Notes: generated by a model from the letters alone, not told the origin. A DNA stretch of 64,000 nucleotides from Quillaja saponaria (GCA_029379385.1 CM055607.1:16802001-16866000); one strand, 5' to 3'; shown: positions 47,343 to 59,640, counted from the stretch's first letter. A program made the numbers and translations.

Positions 47343-49124
47343 GATTTAACCTCAAAAAGGAGAACGCTAGCTACCAATGATGAGATTCCCAACTTCTACC
47401 AATGGTTAGTAATAGAGTTGGAAGCTGTAGTCCTACACTAATTCCTAGATAGCAAACAACTAAAGCATCCATGAATTCTTTGTAGAAAAGAACATTAAGC
47501 TCTTAATCATAAACATCATATGAAGAAGAACAAACAAAATTGATTGTAGAGCCATAAACAGGTACAATACACTGTTAAGCATCAATGCTTATAACTTATA
47601 AAACAAATGAAAACCCAACATCATTGGCAACACAAATCACATACATAGACAGTATTATTGTTTCTTCTTGTACTTGTATTGATGAAATCTCATAGGAGAT
47701 ATTTAATTTTATAAAATCACACATATAGAAATAGACAAAGATCACAAAAAGAAAAAAGAAAAAAATTAATACAGCACTACCAATCCCACATAAAAACAAA
47801 ATCTAGAGTTTCAATATTATATAACAAATAACATCAAACATCATATTCATCATGCTTTAGAACCTAAGAAAAATATAAGTATAACTAACAGAACAATCAG
47901 CCTAATATGGATGCAACATGCTTAGTTACTATGATAGACAAGTCAATTTTGGAATTGAAAGCAACTTAAAGTAGAAAAACGAAACTTGAAATATTTGAAA
48001 CCCAAAAATGAAACTTCTATGAATTGGGTCCTCTTGTTTCAGATGAACATAGCATAAAGTAATTTCCATAATATCAGAGACAAAAAATTCCTATCAATAG
48101 AAAGGAATGAGAGATCATACAAAGTGCAGACAAAGAAAGGGATGAAGAGAGATGCATAATTTTGAATATAGTGCTTAAGATTCCCGTGAACCCTTTAGCG
48201 AGCTTGAGACGTAAATGAAGGGAATGAGTAGCAACAGGACTACCCATTGACGGTGAGCTTAGAAAAAGGATTAAGTGTGAAAGTTTAACACAATGAATCT
48301 AAAAGTTTAACACAAGGCTTGTGTACTACCTATTATGCTTGCATTAACAACAGCAACAGGATAGATGACACTAATGCCACTTACAACTGGCTGTATATTT
48401 TGGGGCTTTCTAATTGCCTATGACCTGTACATTTCCATGATATATCTCACTCTACTATAAGTGAAAGGTATTAGCAAAATCATGAACAACAATACCCAGA
48501 TGACAAAAATATAAATCAGAAACATGAAAAAAAAAAAAAAAAACCAATATTTTCTAGTTAACTACAAGAAGAACAGATAAATAATTTATAGAAACTAAAC
48601 TTTTCATATAAAGAAGAAGAGATAGTCATATATATGAACTTGGAATCCGTGGAATACTCCAAAAAAATTTCTTTGGTAGAGAACACAATCAAAGTACCTG
48701 AACATCACATAGTACAGAGATTTAATGAGGTTTCTTAAGCAAACCGTTTTGTAAACATAATCAATTAAAAATGAAAAAAGCTTTAGCAATAAAAGACAAA
48801 GATAAATTGAGAAAGGAAGAGGGAGACAGGGAGAGAAAGAAAGAAAGAGACGGTAAAAGAGAAAGTCTTACCAGAAACTGAGCAGCGACAATACGGGCCA
48901 GTAAACAGATGAGAAGTGTGACAAATAGGGCGAGGAGAAACTAAAACTAAAATTAAAAGAATTAGAGAGTTAGGGTTAAGAGAAAAATCGATTCACTAGA
49001 AATCCTATTGCTAGCAAGGTTGAAGGACTTTACCATAAATACTCAGTTGCATTAGACGCGCACTCTTAGGGCTTGGAAGGAACGTCTAAAATTTGGGTTC
49101 AGTTTTGTGATTTTGATATTGGGG
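47343..49124 (-). other. CACTA 5' non-coding region upstream of TPase
   Basis: Contains no gene-like frame. The short ORFs at 47,596-47,799 and 48,604-48,789 look random. It would hold the TPase promoter and 5' UTR/introns, and ends at the right subterminal array. Confidence 0.5.
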
Positions 49125-49505
49125 GAAAACTATCTACAACGGGCAAAAGTTATCTACGACGAGAAAAATTAAAAAAAGCCCATCGTGGATATGTGATATG
49201 ATGTAAAAAATAATTATTATCTACTATTGTCTACGACTGGTAAATCCCGTCGTAGATAATATTGACCCCGTCTTTGATACAAGCAAAAGTTAAAACTTAT
49301 TACTTATAATATCTAAGACGGGTGTATCCCGTCATAGATAAGTATAGTACCATCTCAGAAAATAATATAAATATCAAATTTGAAATTTTTGGTGTTTATT
49401 ACTCGAGACGGTGCATCCCGTCTTGGATAACTACTCGCCCATCATAGATAATTTATCTACGACGGGTTTATTTAAGACTGGTAAGTACCGTCGCAGATAA
49501 ATCCT
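49125..49505. repeat. right subterminal repeat array of the CACTA element
   Basis: Copies of TATCTACGACGGG / CCCGTC(T/G)(T/A)AGATAA in both orientations, mirroring the left array. Together the arrays carry well over a dozen recognisable copies. Confidence 0.85.
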
Positions 49506-49520
49506 TTTCTTATAGTGTAA

Positions 49521-50036
49521 TAGGGTATGTATTAAAGACAGTAGGAACTAAGATGCAATTCATAAAAAAATTGTATAATTAAGGACAAACTCGTAAGGTG
49601 AACATACAATAGTGTACAATACCATACAAATTTCTACAAGTAGTCACTGGGTACTTTCACTGCAATACAAGTTATGGTGAAGACGGCAATAAATACAAGT
49701 GCCACATGGAGATATTTGTTGTCTCTTATTCCTTTTTTTCCATGCGTTGAGACATGAGCATGTGAAGGTTTTCATATAATATTAGGCACCATTAATCCAA
49801 TTATGAGAAGACTGTCTTAAATAATCAATTTGCATCATAAATTATTCACGACACTTAATTGAATGACTGCAAGCATTTCTTGAAACCCAAATCATGACTA
49901 GTTGTTATACAAGATAATTTGATATTTTTTTTTTTTTTTTGATATACCAACAAAAATTAAGATAAAATTACCAACGAAGTCTTCTCAAATGAAAAATGTA
50001 AGAACATAAATATCTGATAGAAACATAAAATAACTA
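49521..50036. other. spacer between the CACTA element and the MULE, no gene
   Basis: Low-complexity AT-rich sequence with a T-run at about 49,926-49,940. No recognisable feature. Confidence 0.45.
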
Positions 50037-50227
50037 GGCATAATTACACTTATAATTCCTAACTTTGTCTCAAAATTCACTTTGGTCCCTCCAGTTTTAA
50101 AATTTAAAATGTGATCCTTATATTTACAAAAATGAAACAATATCATCATTGTTGTCATATGCCTGTCCATTTGGATTAGACAAAAGTTGACATGGACTAA
50201 TGCTCTCTTATATGGCATTCAACGTGG
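50037..50227. repeat. MULE left terminal inverted repeat (partner 54,855-55,050)
   Basis: Reads as the approximate reverse complement of 54,855-55,050. The arms are roughly 75-80 percent identical by eye. Confidence 0.75.
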
Positions 50228-51239
50228 CAGAACGATCTAATAGTATTTTGAGAAACAGACCCATGAGCCACACATGTGACGCATTCTTACCCCCATTCCA
50301 TTTCTCTTTGTCCACGAAAAACTAATTCAATTTCTATAGGGCTTAGGTTCCTTTAACATTTGTTGAAATATTTTCCATTGGCATAAGAATTGTGGGTTTT
50401 TGTCTAGTGTTTTTGTTTGCAATTCATTTGTAAGTGGTTTAGAAGTATCAATTTCCTCTTTCATCTTGGTATGAATCATTTCTAAACTTTTGTTTACTAT
50501 TTGATTTGTTTATTCTAGTCAAAATTGGTAAAATTAATCCTTGAAATTATAATTTTATTGTCTAGTAGGACCACATTTTATAGACATTAGTTATATAAAA
50601 ACCATAAATTATTGTGGGGACTTATTATGAGGACCTTTAACTCGGTTTTTGTTGCTTTTTTTGTGTTTTGTGTTAATTTTTGACTTTGTTTGTTGTTTTT
50701 GTCTTATTTTCAGTAGATAAAGATGATTGGGAAAAAGCCATTAAAATATGTGTTCATCATGAGGGGTTATTTTGAGATGGTTGCTGAAGAGGAATTAAAG
50801 TATGTGAATAGGAGTTGAAAACTTTTCATTTTCTGCCTCATCACTAGTCTGCACCAGTTTCTAATAAATTAGTAGTAACCACCTTAGGTTATTTTGATGT
50901 GAAGTGAATGTTTTGAAAACTAGTCAAGTTATCTTTTTCCTCAGCACTGAGAAATTTTAGTGGTGACCAAGATTCTATTGACATGATTAATTGTATATTA
51001 AGAAGTCTTTACAGATCTGTAGACCTAATTGTTGAATATACCATAAATAATCCAAAAGTTGTTAAGATGGCATTGCCATTGTCATGCCCTAAAGTAGATG
51101 GAGGTTTTGAATAAGATGCAGGTTTTGAAAAAGTTAGGAGGTGTTGAGCAAATAGATATTGAACCTAGGATGAAAGTATCTTGTGAAAGGTATAAAGGTT
51201 GAAGTATAGAGTGAGGATGACAGTGTTTAGGATTGTGAT

Positions 51240-52770
51240 ATGTATGATATTGATGAGTATAAAGATAATGACCATTTTGAGGATCATATAGAACTTAATG
51301 TCCATGAAGGAGAAGCAGATGAACCAAGTTCCTCACCACCAAATGTAGGCAAGAAGCAAAAAATAAAAACCACTTCTGAAAAAACAGAAACAAATGAGAA
51401 AAAAAAGATAAAGCATCAACTTCTCCTTTTGTTTCACCATCCACTTATGAGAATGATTTTGACTATGATTATAACAATGATGACTTGCATAGTCTATTGG
51501 GTTCAAATGATGATGGTGAAGAGAGAGAAAAATAACACTAGGTATATGAAAAAGGACACGTGTAAGGAATATCAGTTGTAGCTAGGCATGGAGTTCACTG
51601 ACTTGGTTGAATTCAAAGAAGCTTTATTTGAGTGGTCACTTTTGAATGGATGGAGGACTAAGCTTAGGTAAAAATGATTCTGTTAAATGTAAAGTAGAAT
51701 GTAGAATTAGACGTGGTTGGTGGGTCTTGTGCAACAAAATTGGTGGTTAACCGTTAGTAGCTATTGGATGTAGGCCTATCATAGGCATTGATGACTGTTA
51801 TCTTAAAGGGGAATATGGTGGTCAACTGTTGATAGCTATTAGATTGGATCCAAAAGACTAGTATTTTCCTATACCTTTTACTATGGTTGAGCAATAAACC
51901 AAAGATACCTAGTTCCTAGAAAGGTTGTTCAAAGACATTGGTGATATTAGAACCCTCAAATAGGTGTTTATATTATACCAACAAAAGGTAATGATTTTTT
52001 ACATTATATATTTTTCTTTACAGATTCATTTTTTTTCTGACTTGAACACAACATTAAGCTTAGTTTTTAATGGTTAAACACAGGGACCAGGACGTTGTCT
52101 TGATGAATTTCTTCAAGGTGAGGAGCACAGATTTTCAATTGATTTGGACAATAAATCATGCAGCTGCAGGTAAGCTTAAATGATGCTTTTATTCTTACTG
52201 TGTTTTAAAACATCATAATTGCAATGTATTCTATTCATTGTTGTGACTTGCAATTTTTGGGAATTGACTGGTTTGCCTTGCAGACTTGCAATCAGTTGCA
52301 TGTATTTCAAAGGTGAGGAGTTAGAAGCATATATTGGTGACTATTATAGAAGAGATGCATATGCAAGGTGCTATAAGCCCATTATTAAGCCCATCAATGG
52401 TGAGATGATGTAACCAAAGGTTACTGGGCACCCAATAAGACCACCTCATTAGCTAAAAGCTCCAGATAGGCTAAAACAAAAGAAAAGGACTAAGGCACAT
52501 AATGAGGCAGAAAAAGAAGAAAAAAGGAATAGATGGAAGAAGCAAATACAAGTCTAAGATGTTCAAGGTGTGATGCATATAGACATAACAAAAGAACTTG
52601 CAAGATTGCTATTACATTATCTAAGAGTTTGCGAGGGATATCATGCCAAATAAGTGGAATTAAGGGGATACATCATGCATATGTAGTTGAAGGTAATAAG
52701 AGGATGAATGAAGGTAATGCTAGAATGAATCAAGAATTTGGTCCCTCAAATACACATCCAAACTAGTGGA
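51240..52770 (+). pseudogene. MULE transposase (MURA-like), degenerate, catalytic core largely missing
   Basis: A start-like frame at 51,240 (acidic, DEYKDNDHFEDH) is followed by the MuDR N-terminal motif LGMEFTDLVEFKEAL near 51,585. Then come GIDDCYLKGEYGGQLL and an FLERLFKDIG motif (51,780-51,940) from the start of the MULE core. Most of the core is then absent. The zinc-binding SWIM motif follows in two exons (SCSC at about 52,160; WELTGLPCRLAI at 52,260-52,300), where the usual His of the LPC-HA motif is Arg. A CCHC-like knuckle (CSRCDAYRHNKRTCK) is at 52,560-52,610. Stops and deletions make it non-functional. Confidence 0.75.
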
Positions 52771-54854
52771 AGAGCAAAGGCAAGGAGCATTTGAAACCCG
52801 AGGATGAAGTTTGTAGTCACATTAGCCTTGAAGTTGTCATGTTTTGTTTTGTATAGTAGTTTAACTGTTGTTGATTATGAGATGAATAGAGCAGAGCTCC
52901 TCTGGGTGCGTTGTTACTATTGTTGTGACTGGTTGATTGTAACTAGCTTATATATGTATGTATTATCGGGCATGTTCTATTTTATGGGGAACCTCTACCA
53001 AATTTGCAGTTAAGATATCATGTGTTTCATTAGTAAGTCTTTGTTTTTAATTTAGTTCATAATCTTTGCTATAAGTGATCAATAGGTTTTATTTGCTCAT
53101 TTGATGTGAAGTCAGGGTGAAGGGAGTTTGGTTATTCATTCCTTCGACCAGTTATACATTCGTACGAGGGTGTGCCAATTTTCAAGAAAAACAATATAAT
53201 TAGTTACCCAATTGCTAGCTACACAATAATAAATTTTAAAATATTGCATAGTTGGTACTATTCAATATAAAGTTTAATATATAACTACAATAAAAATGTG
53301 AGATCTAATAGAAATAAGTCAATATAAATTAAGTTCCTAAAATCTAACTTTCTATAACCAAATCTTAGTTACCTAACACTAAACAAGAGATGGGAGCTTT
53401 AATAGTTTTTGTTATTGGAAGAGAAATAATGATAGAAATTTACTCAACCCACAATAGTGGGGAAAAAAAAAAGAATCAATGAAGTTTTTCCTTGGTTATT
53501 GTAGCGTAGATCAAACCATTATAACAAAATCTAAGAATGGTTTTGTTCCAAAAATAAAAAATAAAAAAAAATTGTAAATATAGGTGAGAATAAAATTAAC
53601 AATTAAAAAAATTAGACAAGTTAATAGCTTACCTCATCTCACTCAAAATTGGACAAGAAAAGCTTGGATCCATTGCTTAAATGTACAAATCTAAAGATAA
53701 AGTAATAAAATGGAGGATGAGAGAAATGAGCTGCAATAGAAGATGAAAGAAAGCCAAAGAATGCTGGGGAAGAAGGTAAAGAGAGGACCATAATGGTCAT
53801 CACGTGATGCTAAAAATAAAATAAACATCAACTCATTTTCTATTAACACGATTATTATTAATTTTAATTAAGTTTAAGTATTATAAGTCATCTAAATATT
53901 AATAATTATTGAGCTCACTAAAGAGATCCTAATAAGCCAATAACTAGACCCTAAAATCAAAACTTGCTACCTTAATATGTGATATAGTGGTCCTAATAAG
54001 CTAATAACTAGACCCCAAAATCAAAACTTGCTACCTTAATATGTGATGCAGCAAAGGATGTCACAGTTAAGAAGATTGATAAAACTAAAAACTTTATTAC
54101 TTTAAACTCATAAATACATTCTACACAATCACACTGGCAATATACACAATGACAACCTATTACTCAAACACCAACTCATAATGACAACATACTACACAAA
54201 CAGATAATCTACAATGACAACCTAACAATCACATTCTCAAGAACTCAGGAACAAGCATTGAAACCATGCAACACAACCTAAGAAAATTGATAGGAAAGTA
54301 TCTTTCTTCCGCCAATCCATTTGTGCTTGAATCATTGCCACCTTTCCTTCTAATTGAGAAATCGTGTTTCCTTTGCTACAAAACCAAAACCCTTCCACTC
54401 TTTGTTAGCTTTTCATCAATCTACTCATAGTAGTTACAGGAAAACCCCTCCTTTAGAAAACAATACATTGGTGAGTTAGGATACTTATTTATACAGCCTA
54501 GATTCTACAAATTTCAAATCAAAAAATACCCACAAATTTGGGCAAGCCTAATATCTCATACCAACAGTATGATCAAATGTCGTTGTCATAATTACAAGAT
54601 CTTCACATGACAAAATCGAGGCATCTCTCTATACTTTGAGTTGCTAGCATCTAAATATGTAGACGAAGAATCATCTGCAACTTTGACTATTTTGTTTAAT
54701 TTTTGGATTGACAACAAGGACTTGAAACATTAACAATGGCAATGCAATCAATCTATGGAGTTTGGTCATGGGCAAAGAGAAAGGGAAAGGGGATAAGAAT
54801 GGGTCATGTGCGTGGCTCGTGGGTTTGTTTTTAAACATATTATTGGATCGTTTT
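52771..54854. other. MULE interior without coding sequence
   Basis: AT-rich DNA with short direct repeats, for example ctaataactagacccyaaaatcaaaacttgctacc twice at about 53,935 and 53,998. No gene. The ORFs here show no family resemblance. Confidence 0.5.
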
Positions 54855-55050
54855 GCCACGTTGGATGCCACATGCGAGCTCAGTAGTCCAGGTCAGCTTC
54901 TGTCTAAAAAATTCAAATGGACAACACATGATGGCATGGATAACATGTTTCGTTTTGTAAATATAAGGATCACATTTTAAATTTTGAAACTTGAAGGACT
55001 AGAGTGAATTATGAAGCAAAGAGACTAGGGTCTATAAGTGTAATTAAGCC

Positions 55051-55390
55051 AATAATATAAATTTAAATATGTTCAAATTTGCTTACATTAATTAAATATT
55101 GATTTATATATATATATATATATACTACTCGCATCACACATGCGTGTTTAGAAAATTTTTTCTTAATATATTTTCAAATAATTACATATAAGTTGCTTTA
55201 ATTAGAAAGTAATTGTAAAAAGTTGTTGTGAATGAATGAGTTTTTAATAATTAATTTATAAAAAAAATTAATTGACATGGATAGATGTAGAAATATTTAT
55301 TTTTAGAAAAAAAAAATATAGAATAAATAACAAATTAGAGGAACAGATGTTTTTAAATTATTATTTTATAAATATCTAAATTAACAAAGT
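55051..55390. other. AT-rich spacer between MULE and right duplication copy
   Basis: Contains a (TA)n tract at about 55,110-55,124 followed by a hairpin-like cgcatcacacatgcg. No gene. Confidence 0.4.
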
Positions 55391-55857
55391 ATAGGTCTTT
55401 GTAATATTAAGTTTACTCTCAATATTACAATTGAAATTTCAGTTTTTAAGTGCATGTATTCTCCATAGTTTCCCAAAAGTCTCCATGTTATATAATGTTT
55501 GGCTTATATTTTGATGACCAATCAGATCAAATCTTTAGAACAAAACTGATTGTTATCAGAAGATCTATACGGAAGTAATCAAGGACAGAAAGTATCAAAA
55601 AAATAAACAAAGCGGCATGCCCTCCTTCCCAAGTTTTATTAAGTCCATTGATTTTGGCCGAAAAAATGTTTTTCAAATCCACTGATCGGTTTTCATTCGT
55701 TTAGTAATACCTGAAAAGTGAGAGGAATCAAAATTACTAGTTCATTATATAGAGGATGAATACAGACTTAGTTTTTACTGTGATTTTCTTTGTCAGCCAC
55801 TTATGAAAAACAGAAAATACCAATTAACAAATACAGAAAATGAATACAGACACTTTC
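55391..55857 (+). repeat. 480-bp direct duplication, right copy
   Basis: Same orientation and order as 38,118-38,600, offset by 17,273 bp at the left edge. Internally it lacks a few short blocks of the left copy. Similarity stops abruptly after gaatacagaca-tttc. Confidence 0.9.
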
Positions 55858-56544
55858 GTAATTAATTTTAAAACATTATAGAAGCGTAGCTTTCTGATTT
55901 TCAAATTTTAAATTATAGCAGGACTAAGTAAAATTGTTGAAGACAACCATGAAAATTCCCAGAACACAGAATGAGCAGAAGTAAACAGAACCTACATGGT
56001 AAAAAAAAAATGAAGAAAAGAAAAGAAAAATGAAAAAGAATCAGCAACGAAGGTAAAACTATTAAACTTATAAAACCAATCCAACATTGCATGAGTTATT
56101 CCCAGTTAAGCAGCTTCTCTCCATTCTGCCTTGTAAAGTTTATATTTATTTGTTCTTTAGCAAATAAGCAACAACACAAACAAGAGGTCATGAAAGTACA
56201 AGAACATAAATTTCTATATTCAACAAGAGGGGCTGGGTACACTAAGAAAAGCAGAACATCTGAAAACACATATCTTCATCCTCCCTTCCCTCTCTCTTTG
56301 GCACCCAAAAACAAAAGAAAAGAGGATGGAAGCGATGATCTAAGAGAATTAATAACAAGGTGCGGGACCAAAAGTGAGCTGTTGTATACAGAGAATCTGT
56401 AAGTTTACAATGCTGAATGATACCGCAAAAAAGAATGGACACTGAGGATCTAAGAAAAACTTAATGGAGGTTTTTGATGTCCTTCTTGCAGGATTCATAC
56501 ACTAGAAAGTCTTGCATAGGAATTGCTGCAGTTTGAAAATTTTC
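55858..56544. other. 3' flank of the F-box gene
   Basis: Non-coding. The ORFs 56,091-56,402 (+) and 56,242-56,442 (-) show no family match and are probably chance frames in the 3' UTR. Confidence 0.45.
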
Positions 56545-57792
56545 CTACTCAAATTTAAAGACAAACTTTACATTAGTATATTTTCTTCCAAGTTCAAGCA
56601 TGTACTCGGTGAGTTCAGCAAGAATTTGGCACTCTTCCTGGGTGTTGACCTCTGTAACAACCCCATAGATGACTAACATCCTCAACTTGTGGCATCTATA
56701 TAGAAATCCATCCACCCAGAATGAAAATAGATCACTGATTGCAGTCCATCCAAATTCTAAAACATCCACACTGTAAAGATCTAGGCCGACAAAAAGTGAT
56801 CCACCTATCAAAAAATCATAATGTAGGGACAGGTGGGTCAATCATGGAAGGTAATGAGGAATCAAATCCACAACCACAGCAACGGCATTATCAAAAATAA
56901 CATCCCACAGCCGAATCTTGTACAAATTTGCTGATTTTAAGATCATACGATAAAATTCTGGCCGTATAGTCCTGGAGTAACTGACATCCACAACCTCCAG
57001 ATTCTCAGTACTATCACCAATTTCAAGATGGATGACTTTCACATGATCAATCCTCAGTACTCTCAATGTTCCCTTGCCAGTCAGCTTAAATATCTCAAAG
57101 GTACATTCTTTCAAGTACAGACTGTCAAGGAAATCAGCCTCTAATATAAATTTATCCATACGGAGTTCTTCAACATAGAAACTCTTCAAAGAGGAGCTGC
57201 TAACCTTCATAGTTTTCTGTGGACCTGACATGGTAATCTCTGGGTCAACAAGAGACAAGGTTTCAAGCTTTGGGCAGGCAGTAAGCAGAAAGCTCAAATC
57301 CAATGCTGATACACTAAAATGACTCAATGAGAGTGACTTCAACCAAGGAAATTCTAGATAACTCGGGTACACACTTGTTATAGAATTATGAACCAATACC
57401 AACACTTCCAGTTTTTTCCTGTTGAAATTCTCGATGATATTAATATTTGGGTATGTCCTTACATTATAACGCAATTGGAGCAAGGAGTCTCTGGTGTACT
57501 TAAGCCAAGCAGTCACTGAGGTAGCATTAAATCTAAACTCATGAGTATCATCCATGAAAATGGTTAAGTACTGCAGCCCAGTCGTTTGGAAAATAGTTTT
57601 AGTGATAATCGTCTCCAATTCATCATCAATAGGCCAGGCATTCATTTCATCAGAATTGAAGGAAAGAGTGTGGCGGTGAAGACAAAACCCTTTTCTCAAA
57701 TGCTTACAAGTTGTAGATGCAAGCACAACATCACGAGCAGACCCAAGATGGGATAGTATCTTTCTAATGACTTCAACAGGAAGCTTCTCCAT
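56545..57792 (-). pseudogene. F-box/LRR-repeat protein (At1g67190-like) with an in-frame stop
   Basis: A 415-codon frame from ATG at 57,792 (the frame extends upstream to 57,855, but MEKLPVEVI matches the family's start). It opens with an F-box (about residues 2-40, LPVEVIRKILSHLGSARDVVLASTTC), then leucine-rich repeats. The C-terminal part continues in the same frame to 56,545. A single TGA at 56,842-56,844 interrupts it after DLIPHYLP, and conserved sequence resumes at once (LTHLSLHYDF), as in the Arabidopsis homologue. So the gene is full length but for one nonsense codon. F-box/LRR proteins recruit substrates to SCF ubiquitin ligases through Skp1. It may be a recent pseudogene, or yield a shortened 316-residue protein. 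Upstream exons are likely 5' UTR. Confidence 0.85.
56842..56844 (-). other. in-frame TGA in the F-box/LRR gene
   Basis: A TGA between Pro-316 and the Leu that begins the LTHLSL motif. The frame before and after it is the same and keeps family similarity, so a single substitution explains it. Confidence 0.85.
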
Positions 57793-57943
57793 AGCGAAAT
57801 AAAAGAAGTACCAAGGTGGAAACAGCGAATCACTATTGTTTCTACAGGTAACCATGAAGAAATGTCAAGGCCAGCAGGGATTTCATTTACAAAGATGAGA
57901 GTCATATAAACTAGGTATAAAATTGCAATCCAATTAACCCAAA

Positions 57944-58270
57944 ATACAATATGCCAAGATTTCATAAAGTCTTGAAGCTTGTCACAATAATGATACAAAG
58001 AGAAGAACTTTAGCACAAACCCAAAGAAATGAGGAAAACATAAGTCAAAATCAAATCGGACCCATATACAATATGCCAAGATTTCAGATAGCCTTGAAGA
58101 TTGCCCCAATAATAATGATACAAAGAGAAAAACTTTAGCTTAAACCCAAAGAAATGAGGAAAAAATAAGTCAAAATCTATCGGACCCATATACAATATGC
58201 CAAGATTTCAGAAAGCCTTGAAGCTTGCCCCAATAATAATGATAGAAAGAGAAGATTTTAGCAAAAACCG
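57944..58270 (-). repeat. three tandem 122-124-bp repeats in the F-box gene 5' region
   Basis: Units start at 57,944, 58,066 and 58,190 with ATACAATATGCCAAGATTTCA. Each carries tcttgaagcttg-type and aaacccaaagaaatgagg blocks. They lie upstream of the coding exon and explain the overlapping ORFs at 57,696-58,195. Confidence 0.9.
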
Positions 58271-59285
58271 AAATACTCAACATCATTAACGTGCAAATGT
58301 AGTCCAGAAAATGTATAAGGAGTATAGAGAGCAAAAAATCAATACTTGGGAATTTAAAAGGATTGCACGAACAGAAACCATACTAGTCGAAGCGAAAGCC
58401 GCAAACTGGTATTTCTACTATGAATCACATTCAACGGGAAAGAAAATTAAAAATTGGAAATAATTAGTATTCGTAAAATCAACTCACCGGCGGGAAGAAA
58501 ATGGAAAAGCCAACGGATGCGAAAGAGAAACCCTCAGATGGAAAAGACCCTCCCTTTCTCTCTCAGCCTCTCTGGATGGAGACTTACGGTGGTGAAAGAA
58601 CGCACTGCACTTTGCACTTGAGCCTCCAGTCTTGACAACTGACGAGAGAGTGAAAGACCGACTGGCATATCAAGCAATCAGCGTATATAGGCTTTTAATT
58701 TTAAAATTTCGAGAAAAAAACCAAGATGGTGTAAACCCAAATTAATTAAGTTGAGTAGAAATAAAAATAAAACAGTTTTTATTTATTTATATGTATTTAA
58801 AAATAAAATTAATTTGAGGATAAAAATTCGAAAAGAATTTCTAACTAAAAATACCTAATAAAATATTACACAATTTAGAGTCTGTCCAATTGTTATTAGA
58901 GAAAAAACTTAGATGGATTGATTTGTTTCATTTTATTTTTTTCTTCTCATTGAAAATACACAGGAAATAATGTTATTCGTTTAAATTGAATGGACACGAG
59001 TTGATTAAGAATTAAATAAAATTCTAAAATCTGATTAAGAATGTAATTTTAAGGGATGAAATTTAAAAAAATTTGCAATTCTTAAGAATTAAAATAGTTC
59101 ACATAGCCAGTATTACTTAAATGAGTTTACCATCTTATTTAACAGATAATCAAAATCACAATTTTAATATCTTTACTAAGAAATAGGAGTATCTGTCCTG
59201 TTTAGCTTTTTAATTTCATTTTTTGAAATCATGTCTGACTTGGGGTAGTTGAGTTTTATCATTCGAAAACTTTAAGGAGTGTGGG
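58271..59285. other. presumed F-box gene first exon, promoter and upstream intergenic DNA
   Basis: A possible untranslated first exon with a donor-like CAC|GT-free context lies around 58,480-58,600 (a ctctctctcagcctctc stretch on the plus strand). The rest is AT-rich with no gene. Confidence 0.35.
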
Positions 59286-59289
59286 AAGT

Positions 59290-59640
59290 CTGGTCTAGAG
59301 AGGCAGCTTCTCTAATTGACTGAAGAAGAATTCATACCAGAAAACTGAAAGTTACTTCTGAAGATGTAGGGAACATAATGGGAATAAGAAATGGAGATGT
59401 GATGAGGTTGAAAATTGTAGGCATGTTGCTGATATTCTCAATGTGTCAAAAATTGGAGCTCCAAGAGATAGAGAGGTCACTTTATGATCCTCAAACGTTG
59501 GATGAAAAGTTTAAGTTTAGTTTTGTATTGTTTGCAAGTAGTACTATCCCAATTAGTTGCAGAGTTGCTGATATAACTGTTTGCAATGTTTCGGTAAACA
59601 TTTTTTTGGTACATTGGAAGAAATGCTTTGATAGATATTG
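59290..59640 (+). pseudogene. fragment resembling the plant mobile-domain/Ulp1-type transposon protein N-terminus
   Basis: The plus strand reads KVTSEDVGNIMGIRNGDV near 59,350 and a FSFVLFASSTIPIS segment near 59,510. The pattern is like the E-DV---GL-G...FVLFA-GT-L-P motif seen in plant transposon-associated proteins with a C-terminal Ulp1-type peptidase. Only the N-terminal part is here and the following CACTA element begins about 140 bp later. Low certainty. Confidence 0.3.

Larger units (their letters stand above)
40537..49517 (-). mobile_element. CACTA (En/Spm-type) DNA transposon, complete, 8,981 bp
   Basis: The left end is CACTACCAGAAAATGCG and the right end is the complement of CACTATAAGAAAAGGAT; both fit CACTA-N2-AGAAAA. 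A TAA target-site duplication flanks it exactly (40,534-40,536 and 49,518-49,520), the 3-bp size typical of the superfamily. Both genes run on the minus strand: a TPase (43,571-47,342) and a TNPA/Ptta-like protein (41,308-43,385). The subterminal regions carry arrays of TCTAAGACGGG-type motifs. Both genes have lesions, so the copy is probably not autonomous. Confidence 0.93.
50037..55050 (+). mobile_element. Mutator-like element (MULE) with long TIRs, 5.0 kb
   Basis: The first and last about 190 bp are inverted copies: GGC(A/T)TAATTACACTTATA at the outer edges, then matching TTTAAAATTTAAAATGTGATCC and TATATTTACAAAA blocks further in. Between them a MURA-like transposase remnant lies on the plus strand (51,240-52,770). 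The 9-bp target-site duplication expected of MULEs is not clean: flanking A/T-rich bases give no better than partial matches. The element carries no other gene I recognise. Confidence 0.8.

Noticed and set aside
55391..55857. Second ABI5-like gene copy at the right duplication
   Set aside because: Only the non-coding 3' flank is duplicated; no bZIP coding sequence lies nearby.
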